Shown: one piece after another, positions 57,150 through 64,000 of the stretch
Layout of the letters: the number at the start of each line of letters is the position of its first letter
How positions within the stretch are numbered: position 1 is the stretch's first letter
Source of the DNA: Micromonospora peucetia
GTDB lineage: Bacteria > Actinomycetota > Actinomycetes > Mycobacteriales > Micromonosporaceae
Direction: 5' to 3'
DNA: 64,000 nt
NCBI RefSeq assembly: GCF_900091625.1
Contig: NZ_FMIC01000002.1
Coordinates: 6,510,001-6,574,000, forward strand
The notes under the pieces: model-generated
Seen by the model: the letters and a program-made list of their open reading frames with translations, nothing else
What the model was told of the DNA's origin: nothing
The model's database searches: none
Program-made: the position numbers and the translations under genes

Positions 57150-58209
57150 GGGTCTCCCTCTCCATCTGTTCGGTCCGGTGGCGTTCGGCGCGTTCGATCA
57201 CCCGTCGGCAGACGTCCACCACGTCGACCGGGCGGCGGCCGAATCCGGTCTCGCCCGCCAGCACCAGGTAGTCGGCACCGTCGAGTACGGCGTTGAAGAT
57301 GTCGGCGACCTCGGCGCGGGTGGGACTGGCCGCGGTCCGCATGGAGTGCAGCAGTTGAGTGGCCACCATCGAGCTACGTCCGCGGGCCGCGCAGCTCGCG
57401 GTGACCTGCTTCTGCACCACCGGCACGTCCTCGAACGGGATCTCCAGGGCCAGGTCCCCCCGGGCCACCATCAGCCCGTCGAAGGCATCGATGAGCGGCG
57501 GGAGCGCGCGTACCGCATCCGGATGTTCGATCTTGGCGATCAACGCCGCTTCCGGCGCGATCCGGTGCAGCGCCTCCCGGTCGGACGGATGGGCGGTGAA
57601 GGACAGCGCGATCATGTCCGCCCCCAGGTGACGGGCGAAGGCGGCATCGTCGCGGTCCCGCGGGGTCAGCCCCACCGGAATCGGCTGCCGGCCCGGCAGG
57701 GTCACCCCGCGCCCGTCGGTCACCGGGCCACCCTGCGTGACCGTGCAGGTCATGGTGCTGTCGTCGGCCTCCTCCACCCGCAGCACCACGGCACCGTCGT
57801 CGATCAGCACGTGCGAGCCCGCCTGCGGCACCGCTCGCCAGCCGTGGATGAGCCAGGTGCGGTGCGAATCGAGATCGCCCGGTGCTGCGGCCAGGACCAC
57901 CTTCTCGCCCGGCTCCCACCGCGCCGCCCCGTCACGCAGGCGGCCGATCCGGTTCTTGCGGCCCTGCAGGTCCGCGAGGACGCTGACCGTCCGGCCCTGC
58001 CGGTCGGCTTCCGCCCGCACGGTACGGACCGTGGCGAGGTGCCGTTCGCGGCTGCCGTTGACCATGCTGAGCCGCACCACGTCCACGCCCGCCCTGATCA
58101 GCGCGGCGAGGCACGCGGGGTCGGCGCTGGCCGCGCCGATGGTTGCGACTATCCGGGTACGCCGTACGGCGGCCGTCGCTGTGCTCACGGCCATCACCGC
58201 GCGCTGCAT
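57139..58209 (-). CDS. Pyruvate-kinase-like enzyme without C-terminal domain
   Basis: 356 residues against about 470 for housekeeping enzymes: the A and B domains are present, the C-terminal regulatory domain is missing. RIVATIGAASADPACLAALI start, B domain GSHVLIDDGAVVLRV, catalytic LIAKIEHPDAV (Lys), MVARGDLALEIPFEDVPVVQ (metal site) and SMVATQLLHSMRTAASPTRA. The first-loop RLNFSHG is changed to RLSMVNG and the DTKGPEIR segment to DLQGRKNR, so specificity has probably shifted. A role in handling a phosphoenol/pyruvyl unit is inferred. Confidence 0.78.
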   Translation of the reverse strand: MQRAVMAVSTATAAVRRTRIVATIGAASADPACLAALIRAGVDVVRLSMVNGSRERHLATVRTVRAEADRQGRTVSVLADLQGRKNRIGRLRDGAARWEPGEKVVLAAAPGDLDSHRTWLIHGWRAVPQAGSHVLIDDGAVVLRVEEADDSTMTCTVTQGGPVTDGRGVTLPGRQPIPVGLTPRDRDDAAFARHLGADMIALSFTAHPSDREALHRIAPEAALIAKIEHPDAVRALPPLIDAFDGLMVARGDLALEIPFEDVPVVQKQVTASCAARGRSSMVATQLLHSMRTAASPTRAEVADIFNAVLDGADYLVLAGETGFGRRPVDVVDVCRRVIERAERHRTEQMERETHAR

Positions 58210-58970
58210 CGGTGGTACTCGCGCACCATGCGGCCCGGGTCGTCGGCGATCACCGGGGTGACACCGTGCAGGATGCCGGCGCCGTAGGTGTTGTTGACGA
58301 AGAACACCTGGCCCGGTGCGGGAGCTCCCAGGTTGATGCCGAACTCACGTGTCGCCGCGTCGCCGTACTCCGCGCGCAGCACCGGCTTGCTGCCGGGTGT
58401 GGGCTCGACGGACCACTCGAACGCATCGTCGAAGGACAGCTCTCGCGCCTGCATGAGGGCCCGCGCGTCGACCAGCAGAAACTCGCCGCCGACGAACCCG
58501 CGGACCGGACCGTACAAGTGCGAGAAGAGCATCGCATCGCGGTCCGTATGCAGTGCCTTGAAGCTCCAGCGGCTGCCGTACTGCTCCGGCGGAATGACAC
58601 CATCGCGGGTCACTGATTCCTTGACAATCGGCGTAGCGGAAGAACTTAGCTCGTCGCATCGGGTGACGAATTGTTCCCACACTGCGGAAAACAGAACGCG
58701 GTGCAGTCGGCGGCCGTCGGCGACGTCCGCCATTGGCAGACCGTCGACCACGGCGGCACCGGCGGCTGGCCGCTCCGCCGGACGCAGCAGCCGATCCACC
58801 ACGGCGCTGACCAGGGCGGGAGCGGTGACATCACCGCCGTGATCAGAGATCCGCACCGTGATGTCGGTAAATGCTGGCAATTTCACTGCCGTGCCGGAGA
58901 CCGCCATCCGGTCCAGCGCCGACCGCCTCATACGCATCGATTCGGGGGCAGGTGGGGGTTCGGTAATCAT
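58194..58970 (-). CDS. Fe(II)/2-oxoglutarate-dependent oxygenase-like protein
   Basis: 258 residues. The facial triad is visible as His141-x-Asp143 (KALHTDRD) and distal His235 (GILHGVTPV), with Arg247 or Arg250 as the 2-oxoglutarate anchor (GRMVREYH). The TauD/SyrP-like cupin spacing fits. First gene of the operon; overlaps the pyruvate-kinase-like start by 16 nt. Likely hydroxylates the amino-acid unit, perhaps on the carrier. Confidence 0.78.
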   Translation of the reverse strand: MITEPPPAPESMRMRRSALDRMAVSGTAVKLPAFTDITVRISDHGGDVTAPALVSAVVDRLLRPAERPAAGAAVVDGLPMADVADGRRLHRVLFSAVWEQFVTRCDELSSSATPIVKESVTRDGVIPPEQYGSRWSFKALHTDRDAMLFSHLYGPVRGFVGGEFLLVDARALMQARELSFDDAFEWSVEPTPGSKPVLRAEYGDAATREFGINLGAPAPGQVFFVNNTYGAGILHGVTPVIADDPGRMVREYHRCSAR

Positions 58971-59143
58971 TCCAAGGCTCGCTCTCTCCGGTCATCGGGA
59001 GATCTCGCACCGCTGTGGCGCACCTTTCGCCATTCTGCACACGTCCTGTCTCGCCGGCGAGACGAGACGATCGTCAAAGTTTCCGCATCCGTGGCTCATC
59101 GGCGAACGGCATGGTCGAACAGACTGCGGGTAGTGTCGCCGCT
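58971..59143. promoter_or_regulatory. Divergent promoter region of the biosynthetic operon and exporter
   Basis: 173 bases between the minus-strand oxygenase gene and the plus-strand exporter gene must hold both promoters. On the plus strand TAGTGT (59131-59136) lies 7 nt before the ATG at 59144, consistent with a -10 of a leaderless transcript. No clear -35 or palindrome was found. Confidence 0.4.
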
Positions 59144-60889
59144 ATGCGCATCGGCACAATATTGCGCCGCCTCGGTGACCATTGGGGCGGCACCAGTGTG
59201 GTGATGGCGTCCCATCTCGTGCAGGCGGCCGCCGCCCTGTGGCTGCCTCTGCTGACCGCCCGCCTGGTCGACGACGGCCTGGCGTTCGGGGACCGCGGAC
59301 GGATCGCGGTGACCGGGGCGGTGATGCTGGGCGTGGCCGTCGTCCAGGCGCTCGCGGCCGCTGTCGCCGTACGGACGGCCACCACGATCGCCGAGGCGAT
59401 CGGGCGGGACCTGCGGGAGGAGGTCTTCGTCGCCGCCCAGCGGCTGAGCATCGCGCAGGTGGCCCGCTTCGGGACGTCCTCGTTGACGGTACGCACCATC
59501 AACGACGTCCAGCAGGTGCAGCAACTGCTGCAGATGCTGCTCGCGGTCGCGGTGCCGGTGCCGATGATCTGCGTCGGCGGCATCGTGCTCGCCGCCTTCC
59601 GCGACGTGCAGTTCACCGTGATCCTGCTGGCCGCGATCCCGGCGCTGATGCTGCTGACCACCGGCGTGCTCCGCGCCATGCGGCCCCTCACCTCGGTGGT
59701 GCAGGGTCGCATCGATGACATCGACCGGCTGTTCGACGAGCAGATCACCGGCGTACGCGTCGTCCGGGCGTTCGGCGCCGAGTCGCACGAGGAGCAACGC
59801 CTGCAGCGGTCCGGGGCCGAGCTCGCCGGGGTCGCCCTGCGCGCGGGCCGGCTGTCCACACTGGTGCTCCCGGCGGGTTCTCTCCTGGTGAACCTGCTGA
59901 GCGCCGTCACCGTCTGGCTCGGCGCGGGCCGGATCGCCCAGGGCTCCCTGGGGATCGGTGAGCTGATCGCCTTCATCAGCTATCTGGCCCTGGTGCTGAG
60001 CTCGATCACGACGCTCAGCTTCCTGTTCACCACGCTTCCGCGCGCCGAGGTGTGCGCCGTCCGGATCGGCGAGGTGCTTGCCGAGCGGCCCGACGTCGTC
60101 GCGCCGGCCCGGCCACGGACCGCGCAACCCACCCCTGGCTCGGTCGAGACGCGTGCCCTCCGTTTCGGCTACCCGGGCGCGGCCCGGCCGGTGCTCGTGG
60201 ACGTCACCCTGACCATCCGGCCCGGCGAGCAGGTCGCGGTGATCGGCGCGACCGGAAGCGGCAAGTCGACGTTGCTGCACCTGGTGGCACGGCTGGCGGA
60301 CAGCACCAGCGGGGCGGTGCTGGTCGGCGGCTCCGACGTCCGGCAGCTCGACCCCACGGTCCTGTCGCGCGCGGTGGCACTCGTACCGCAGCGGCCGATG
60401 CTGTTCTCCGGGACCGTCGCGACGAACCTGCGCCAGGGCCGCACCGGGGCCACCGACGCGGACCTCTGGGAGGCGCTCGACGTGGCGCAGGCGCGGGAGT
60501 TCGTCGAACGGCTGCCCGGTGGGTTGCGGGCCGAGGTGGGGCCCGGCGGCGCCAACCTCTCCGGCGGCCAGCGGCAACGACTGGCCATCGCCCGCGCGCT
60601 GGTCCGCCGCCCCGACATCTATCTGCTCGACGATGTCACCTCGGCGCTGGACCAGACCACCGCGACCGCGGTGGAACGGGCGCTGGCACTGGCGCACGCG
60701 AACGCCACCAGGATCGTGGTGACCCAACGTGCCGAGGTGATCCGGCATGCCGACCGCGTCGTCGTGCTGGACGCCGGGCGGGTCGTCGGCCTCGGGACAC
60801 CCGCCGAGCTGCTGGCCGGCAACGCCATCTACCGGGACATCGTGGCGGCCGAGCCCAGCCACGACGACGTCATGGACATACCCGCGTGA
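59144..60889 (+). CDS. ABC exporter half-transporter A (degenerate ATP site)
   Basis: 581 residues from the ATG at 59144; an in-frame ATG at 59111 is possible. Six membrane helices (1-300), then an ATPase domain with Walker A GATGSGKSTLL, signature LSGGQRQRLAIARAL and Walker B YLLDDVTSALD. The catalytic Glu after Walker B is Asp and the H-loop His is Gln (VVTQRAEV), so this half carries the degenerate site, as in heterodimeric exporters such as TM287. It should export the product of the divergent operon. Confidence 0.88.
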   Translation: MRIGTILRRLGDHWGGTSVVMASHLVQAAAALWLPLLTARLVDDGLAFGDRGRIAVTGAVMLGVAVVQALAAAVAVRTATTIAEAIGRDLREEVFVAAQRLSIAQVARFGTSSLTVRTINDVQQVQQLLQMLLAVAVPVPMICVGGIVLAAFRDVQFTVILLAAIPALMLLTTGVLRAMRPLTSVVQGRIDDIDRLFDEQITGVRVVRAFGAESHEEQRLQRSGAELAGVALRAGRLSTLVLPAGSLLVNLLSAVTVWLGAGRIAQGSLGIGELIAFISYLALVLSSITTLSFLFTTLPRAEVCAVRIGEVLAERPDVVAPARPRTAQPTPGSVETRALRFGYPGAARPVLVDVTLTIRPGEQVAVIGATGSGKSTLLHLVARLADSTSGAVLVGGSDVRQLDPTVLSRAVALVPQRPMLFSGTVATNLRQGRTGATDADLWEALDVAQAREFVERLPGGLRAEVGPGGANLSGGQRQRLAIARALVRRPDIYLLDDVTSALDQTTATAVERALALAHANATRIVVTQRAEVIRHADRVVVLDAGRVVGLGTPAELLAGNAIYRDIVAAEPSHDDVMDIPA

Positions 60890-62634
60890 AGCGCTCGGAC
60901 TCGGCACGGCGACTGACCGCTCGCCTGGGTGCCCACCGCCGGTTGTTCGTCGGCCTGTTCCTGCTCGGGCTGACCAGCGTGACGCTCAACGTGCTCGGCC
61001 CTGCCCTGCTCGGCCGCGCCACCGACCTGATCGTCGCGGGCGTGACGAGCGACCGGGGCGTCCCGTTCTCCGCACTCGCCCGCGTGTTGCTGCTCGCGGC
61101 GGCCACCTATGTGCTCTCGGCGGCCTGCTGGGCGTTGCAGGGCCGGGTCACCAGTCGGCTCATCCAGCAGACCGTGCTCCGGCTGCGAACCGATCTGGCC
61201 GCGAAGGTGAACCGCCTGCCGATCAGATACTTCGACCGGCAGCCACGCGGTGAGATGCTGAGCCGCGCCACCAACGACGTCGACAACGCCGCGGCGACCC
61301 TGCAGCAGACGATCAGCCAGATCACCAACTCGCTGCTGCTCTGCGCAGGGTTGTTGACCATGATGATCATCATCTCGCCGCTGCTCGCATCGGTCATCAC
61401 GGCCACGGTGCTGGTCCTGGTCGTCCTGAACATCGCGCTCAGCAGACGGGCCCAGGAGCGGTTCGGCGCACGCTGGGCCACCTCAGGTGACCTGCACGCA
61501 CACGTGGCCGAGATGTACACCGGCCACGCCACCGTCGTGGCGTTCCAGCAGCAGGGCGAGGCGCTGCGCGGCTTCCGGCGCCTCAACGACCGGCTCCGGG
61601 CCGACGGGCTCCGGGCCCAGACCACCAGCGGACTGGTGACACCTGCCATGACCCTGCTGTCCAACCTGGGCTTCGTCCTGATCGCAGTGGTGGGCGTCGC
61701 ACGCGTCGCGGCCGGTGCCGTGACGATCGGCGAGGTCCAGGCGTTCCTGCAATACTCCCGCCAGTTCAACGGACCGCTTACCCAGCTCGCCACGCTCAAT
61801 GCGGTGATCCGGTCGGGCCTGGTGTCCCTCGACCGCATCTTCGAACTACTCGACGCGCCCGAGCTGGACAGCCGGCCCAGCGTCGCGGTCCAGCGGACCC
61901 GGCCGGCCGGTCAGCTGGTCTTCGACCGGATTCGCTTCGGGTACGACCCGGCGACCCCGGTGCTCCGCGAGCTGGACCTGACGGTCGCGCCCGGCGAGAC
62001 GCTGGCGATGGTCGGCCCCAGCGGCGGCGGAAAGTCGACGCTGGTCAACCTGCTGCTCCGCTTCTACGACCCGGACCACGGAACGATCCGCCTGGACGGG
62101 GCGGACCTGCGTGCGCTGCCCCGCGAGCAGGTGCGGTCGGTGGTGGCGCTGGTGCCGCAGGACGTCTGGCTGCGGCACGGCACGGTGGCCGAGAACATCG
62201 CGTACGGGCAGCTCGACGCGACTCGCCAGCAGATCGAGGCGGCAGCGCGCGCAGCCCACGTCGACGACATCATCCGCGCGCTGCCGGACGGCTACGACAC
62301 GGTCATCGAGGACGGCGGCTATCTGAGCACCGGTGAGCGGCAGCTGGTCACCATCGCCCGGGCCTTCCTCCGCGATCCCGCGGTGCTGGTGCTGGACGAG
62401 GCGACCAGTGCGGTCGACTCGCATACGGAGCGCCTCGTCCGGCAGGCCATCAGGCGGCTGACGCACCAGCGCACCGCGGTCATCGTCGCGCACCGACTCG
62501 CCACCATCCGTGACGCGGACCGGATCGCCGTGCTGAACGAGGGCCGGATCGTCGAAAGTGGCGACCACGCCGGCCTGCTCGCCCTTGACGGCGCCTATGC
62601 GCGGCTGCACCGCGCGCAGCGTACGGACGGATGA
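60886..62634 (+). CDS. ABC exporter half-transporter B (canonical ATP site)
   Basis: 582 residues from a GTG at 60886 that overlaps the first half-transporter's stop (GTGA). Six membrane helices, Walker A GPSGGGKSTLV, signature LSTGERQLVTIARAF, Walker B VLVLDEATSAVD with the catalytic Glu, and H-loop IVAHRLATI. Forms a heterodimer with the upstream protein. Confidence 0.9.
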   Translation: MKRSDSARRLTARLGAHRRLFVGLFLLGLTSVTLNVLGPALLGRATDLIVAGVTSDRGVPFSALARVLLLAAATYVLSAACWALQGRVTSRLIQQTVLRLRTDLAAKVNRLPIRYFDRQPRGEMLSRATNDVDNAAATLQQTISQITNSLLLCAGLLTMMIIISPLLASVITATVLVLVVLNIALSRRAQERFGARWATSGDLHAHVAEMYTGHATVVAFQQQGEALRGFRRLNDRLRADGLRAQTTSGLVTPAMTLLSNLGFVLIAVVGVARVAAGAVTIGEVQAFLQYSRQFNGPLTQLATLNAVIRSGLVSLDRIFELLDAPELDSRPSVAVQRTRPAGQLVFDRIRFGYDPATPVLRELDLTVAPGETLAMVGPSGGGKSTLVNLLLRFYDPDHGTIRLDGADLRALPREQVRSVVALVPQDVWLRHGTVAENIAYGQLDATRQQIEAAARAAHVDDIIRALPDGYDTVIEDGGYLSTGERQLVTIARAFLRDPAVLVLDEATSAVDSHTERLVRQAIRRLTHQRTAVIVAHRLATIRDADRIAVLNEGRIVESGDHAGLLALDGAYARLHRAQRTDG

Positions 62635-62646
62635 GGCAGGGGTGGC

Positions 62647-63005
62647 TCAGACAGCGACCGCACGTCGGGCGAGGAAGGCCTCGGCCGCGTCGGCCGCGAC
62701 GATCGCCCCGTCGCCGCGGAGGTGCCGGTCGCGGAAGCCGCGTACGGCGGCGCGCTCCGGGGAGTCGCCGAGCAGGGCGGTGGCGGCGTCCCGTAACGCG
62801 CTCGCGGAGAGTTCTCCCGCCGTGAGCCGGCGACCGAGGCCGAGTTCCGCCACCCGGGCCGCGTTGACCTTCTGCTCCGGGCGCTCCGGCACGACGACGG
62901 TGGGCACCACGGCCAGCAGGGACTCCATGACCGAGTTCATCCCGCCGTGCGACACGAAGACATCCGCGTGGCGCAGGACGGCCGGTGCTGCGGGCGCCGG
63001 CCGTG
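62647..63005 (-). pseudogene. Macrolide-type GT1 glycosyltransferase, C-terminal fragment
   Basis: The frame reads AVLRHADVFVSHGGMNSVME, SLLAVVPTVVVPERPEQKVN and AARVAELGLGRRL: the nucleotide-sugar-binding C-terminal domain of GT-B UDP-glycosyltransferases (HGGxNSVxE...P..EQ). Beyond about 63005 the upstream reading is unrelated, so the N-terminal ~270 residues are gone. It is convergent with the exporter; the stop lies 12 bases after the exporter stop. Confidence 0.75.
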
Positions 63006-63119
63006 AACGTCGGCGGGTATTGAGACCTCCGGTTTCGGTGTGGACGTCGGCGCCCCACGCCTCGCCGGAGGTCTCGCCCTGTCTCACCCCCGCCACGCCG
63101 TCGACGCCCTTCATGGGTG

Positions 63120-63560
63120 CTACCGCTGGCCGCCGGTCGCGCCAAGGGCCTGCGCCGCGGCCCGATCGAGGGCTTGCACGATCCAGGCGTCCAACGAGGT
63201 GTTCAACTCGGCGGCGGCCTTCTGCCAGGTGTCGATCCGGTCCGTCGACACCCGGACCCGGGGCAACTCGGCGGCCTTCCGGTCAGCGCGCTGGGCGGCT
63301 CGTCGGTGATTGCGCAACTGGATCCGCAGTCGGTTACGCGACCATCCCTTTTCGGCTGCCAGGTCGAGCCAGTGGTCCTGTTCGGGCTCCGGCAACGCGG
63401 CCACCTCCGTGTGGTGCTGGAAGCTCAGCTCCTCACGGCGGCGACCGATGGGGAACTTGCGGGCGATCCAGGCATAGTTACGTAATGTCTGGTATTCCAG
63501 GCCAACCCGCTCCACGGTCTCGGCGTATCTGCGCTCGTAGCGTTCCTGCCCGTAGATCAG
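63120..63560 (-). pseudogene. LmbU-like transcriptional regulator, N-terminally truncated
   Basis: The minus strand reads LIYGQERYERRYAETVERVG then LEYQTLRNYAWIARKFPIGR, REELSFQHHTEVAALPEPEQ and DHWLDLAAEKGWSRNRLRIQ, closely like LmbU-family activators of antibiotic clusters. Family members have ~60-80 more residues at the N-terminus; here an IS701 transposase fragment begins at 63561. The in-frame ATG at 63515 could start a shortened protein. The putative HTH part is retained. Confidence 0.7.
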
Positions 63561-64000
63561 AACAGCCAGGTCGGGGTGTTCCTCGCCTACGTCTCACCTC
63601 TGGGGCGGGCGATGATCGACCGCCGGCTCTACCTACCCGAGACGACCTGGTGCGACCGGCCGGAGCGTCTCACCGCCGCCGGCGTCCCCGACAAGGTCGG
63701 TTTCGCCACGAAGCCGGCCCTGGCCCGGCAGATGATCGCCGCCGCGGTGGACGCCGAAGTTCCGTTCGGGTGGGTGACCGGCGACGAGGTCTACGGCGCC
63801 GACCCCGGCCTGCGCGCTGACCTCGAACACTGTGGGATCGGTTACGCGCTGGCCGTCGGCCGCGACCGACGCGTGGCGGTCAACAACGGCCGCACCCTCA
63901 TCCGCGTCGACGACCTCGCCGAGCGGATACCCACCCACGAATGGCAGCCCCACAGCTGCGGGCCGGGCGCGAAAGGTCCCCGCGACTACCTGTGGGCCTG
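63561..64000 (+). mobile_element. IS701-family transposase fragment, continues past the window
   Basis: In-frame plus-strand reading NSQVGVFLAYVSPLGRAMID, RRLYLPETTWCDRPERL, FGWVTGDEVYGADPGLRADL and HEWQPHSCGPGAKGPRDYLW matches residues about 112-262 of the full-length IS701 transposase at 47358. The first ~110 codons are missing, replaced by the LmbU-like sequence. The frame is open to the last base, so the end is unknown. Confidence 0.82.

Noticed and set aside
53883..58970. Idea that the operon is a lasso-peptide cluster (PF14907 protein, small peptide with C-terminal Ser)
   Set aside because: No lasso cyclase, leader peptidase or RRE protein is present; the peptide alone does not justify it.
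1..64000. tRNA or rRNA genes
   Set aside because: I saw no cloverleaf with TTC-type T-loop or rRNA sequence on either strand, though a covariance search was not possible.

Overview
The window is high-GC DNA with dense, overlapping genes, frequent GTG starts and many actinobacterial families (F420-type luciferase-like oxidoreductase, LuxR-family LAL regulator, DUF3558-like lipoprotein, LmbU-like regulator, IS701/IS110/Tn3 relics). This points to a filamentous actinomycete, probably Micromonosporaceae or a relative. The genus is an inference from gene content only.

Layout. 1-5834 (minus): a complete branched-chain-type ABC importer (binding lipoprotein, two permeases, two ATPases) in one overlapping operon with an SDR, a VOC protein and the start of an NAD-binding dehydrogenase. 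A luciferase-like oxidoreductase and a two-domain MaoC hydratase diverge from it (6163-8056). 8190-18766: lipoprotein, methyltransferase, small monooxygenase-like protein with divergent TetR, ArsR-type regulator with membrane partner, FG-GAP subtilase, LPVTG surface protein, large LuxR regulator and a DUF3558-like lipoprotein. 20149-25076: CsbD plus oleA, a fused oleBC and oleD, i.e. a complete long-chain olefin/beta-lactone pathway with every junction overlapping by 4 nt. 25250-36380 is a junkyard: aldo/keto reductase with a textbook MerR promoter, a quinone-reductase-like gene, a saccharopine-dehydrogenase-like gene, a GlxA/AraC regulator, and remnants of Tn3, IS256, IS110, IS3, IS5, integrases and a two-repeat CRISPR fossil. 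36383-41014 (plus): a second full branched-chain-type ABC operon. 41667-44103: an unexplained two-gene module of phage-like unknown proteins. 44437-49660: IS110, an integrase tail, DUF1062 and a cluster of IS701 copies.

49660-62634 is the most interesting part: a minus-strand, tightly coupled operon of about 13 genes with two divergent ABC exporter genes. It encodes a truncated-SerRS-type amino acid:[carrier protein] ligase, two carrier proteins, a BtrH-like Cys/His/Asp acyltransferase, a flavin-dependent acyl-CoA-dehydrogenase-fold enzyme with a flavin reductase, an Fe/2OG oxygenase, an aminotransferase-IV homologue that has lost the PLP-lysine segment, and three phospho-chemistry homologues (NDK-like, nucleotidyltransferase-like, pyruvate-kinase-like). 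It also holds two tiny ORFs locked into the operon by start/stop overlaps. There is no NRPS or PKS. My reading is that an amino acid is activated onto a stand-alone carrier protein, oxidised there, transferred to an acceptor and exported. The product is unknown. IS701 debris cuts into both sides of this region (aminotransferase-like 3' end; LmbU-like regulator and glycosyltransferase fragment at 62647-63560), so the original cluster may have been larger.
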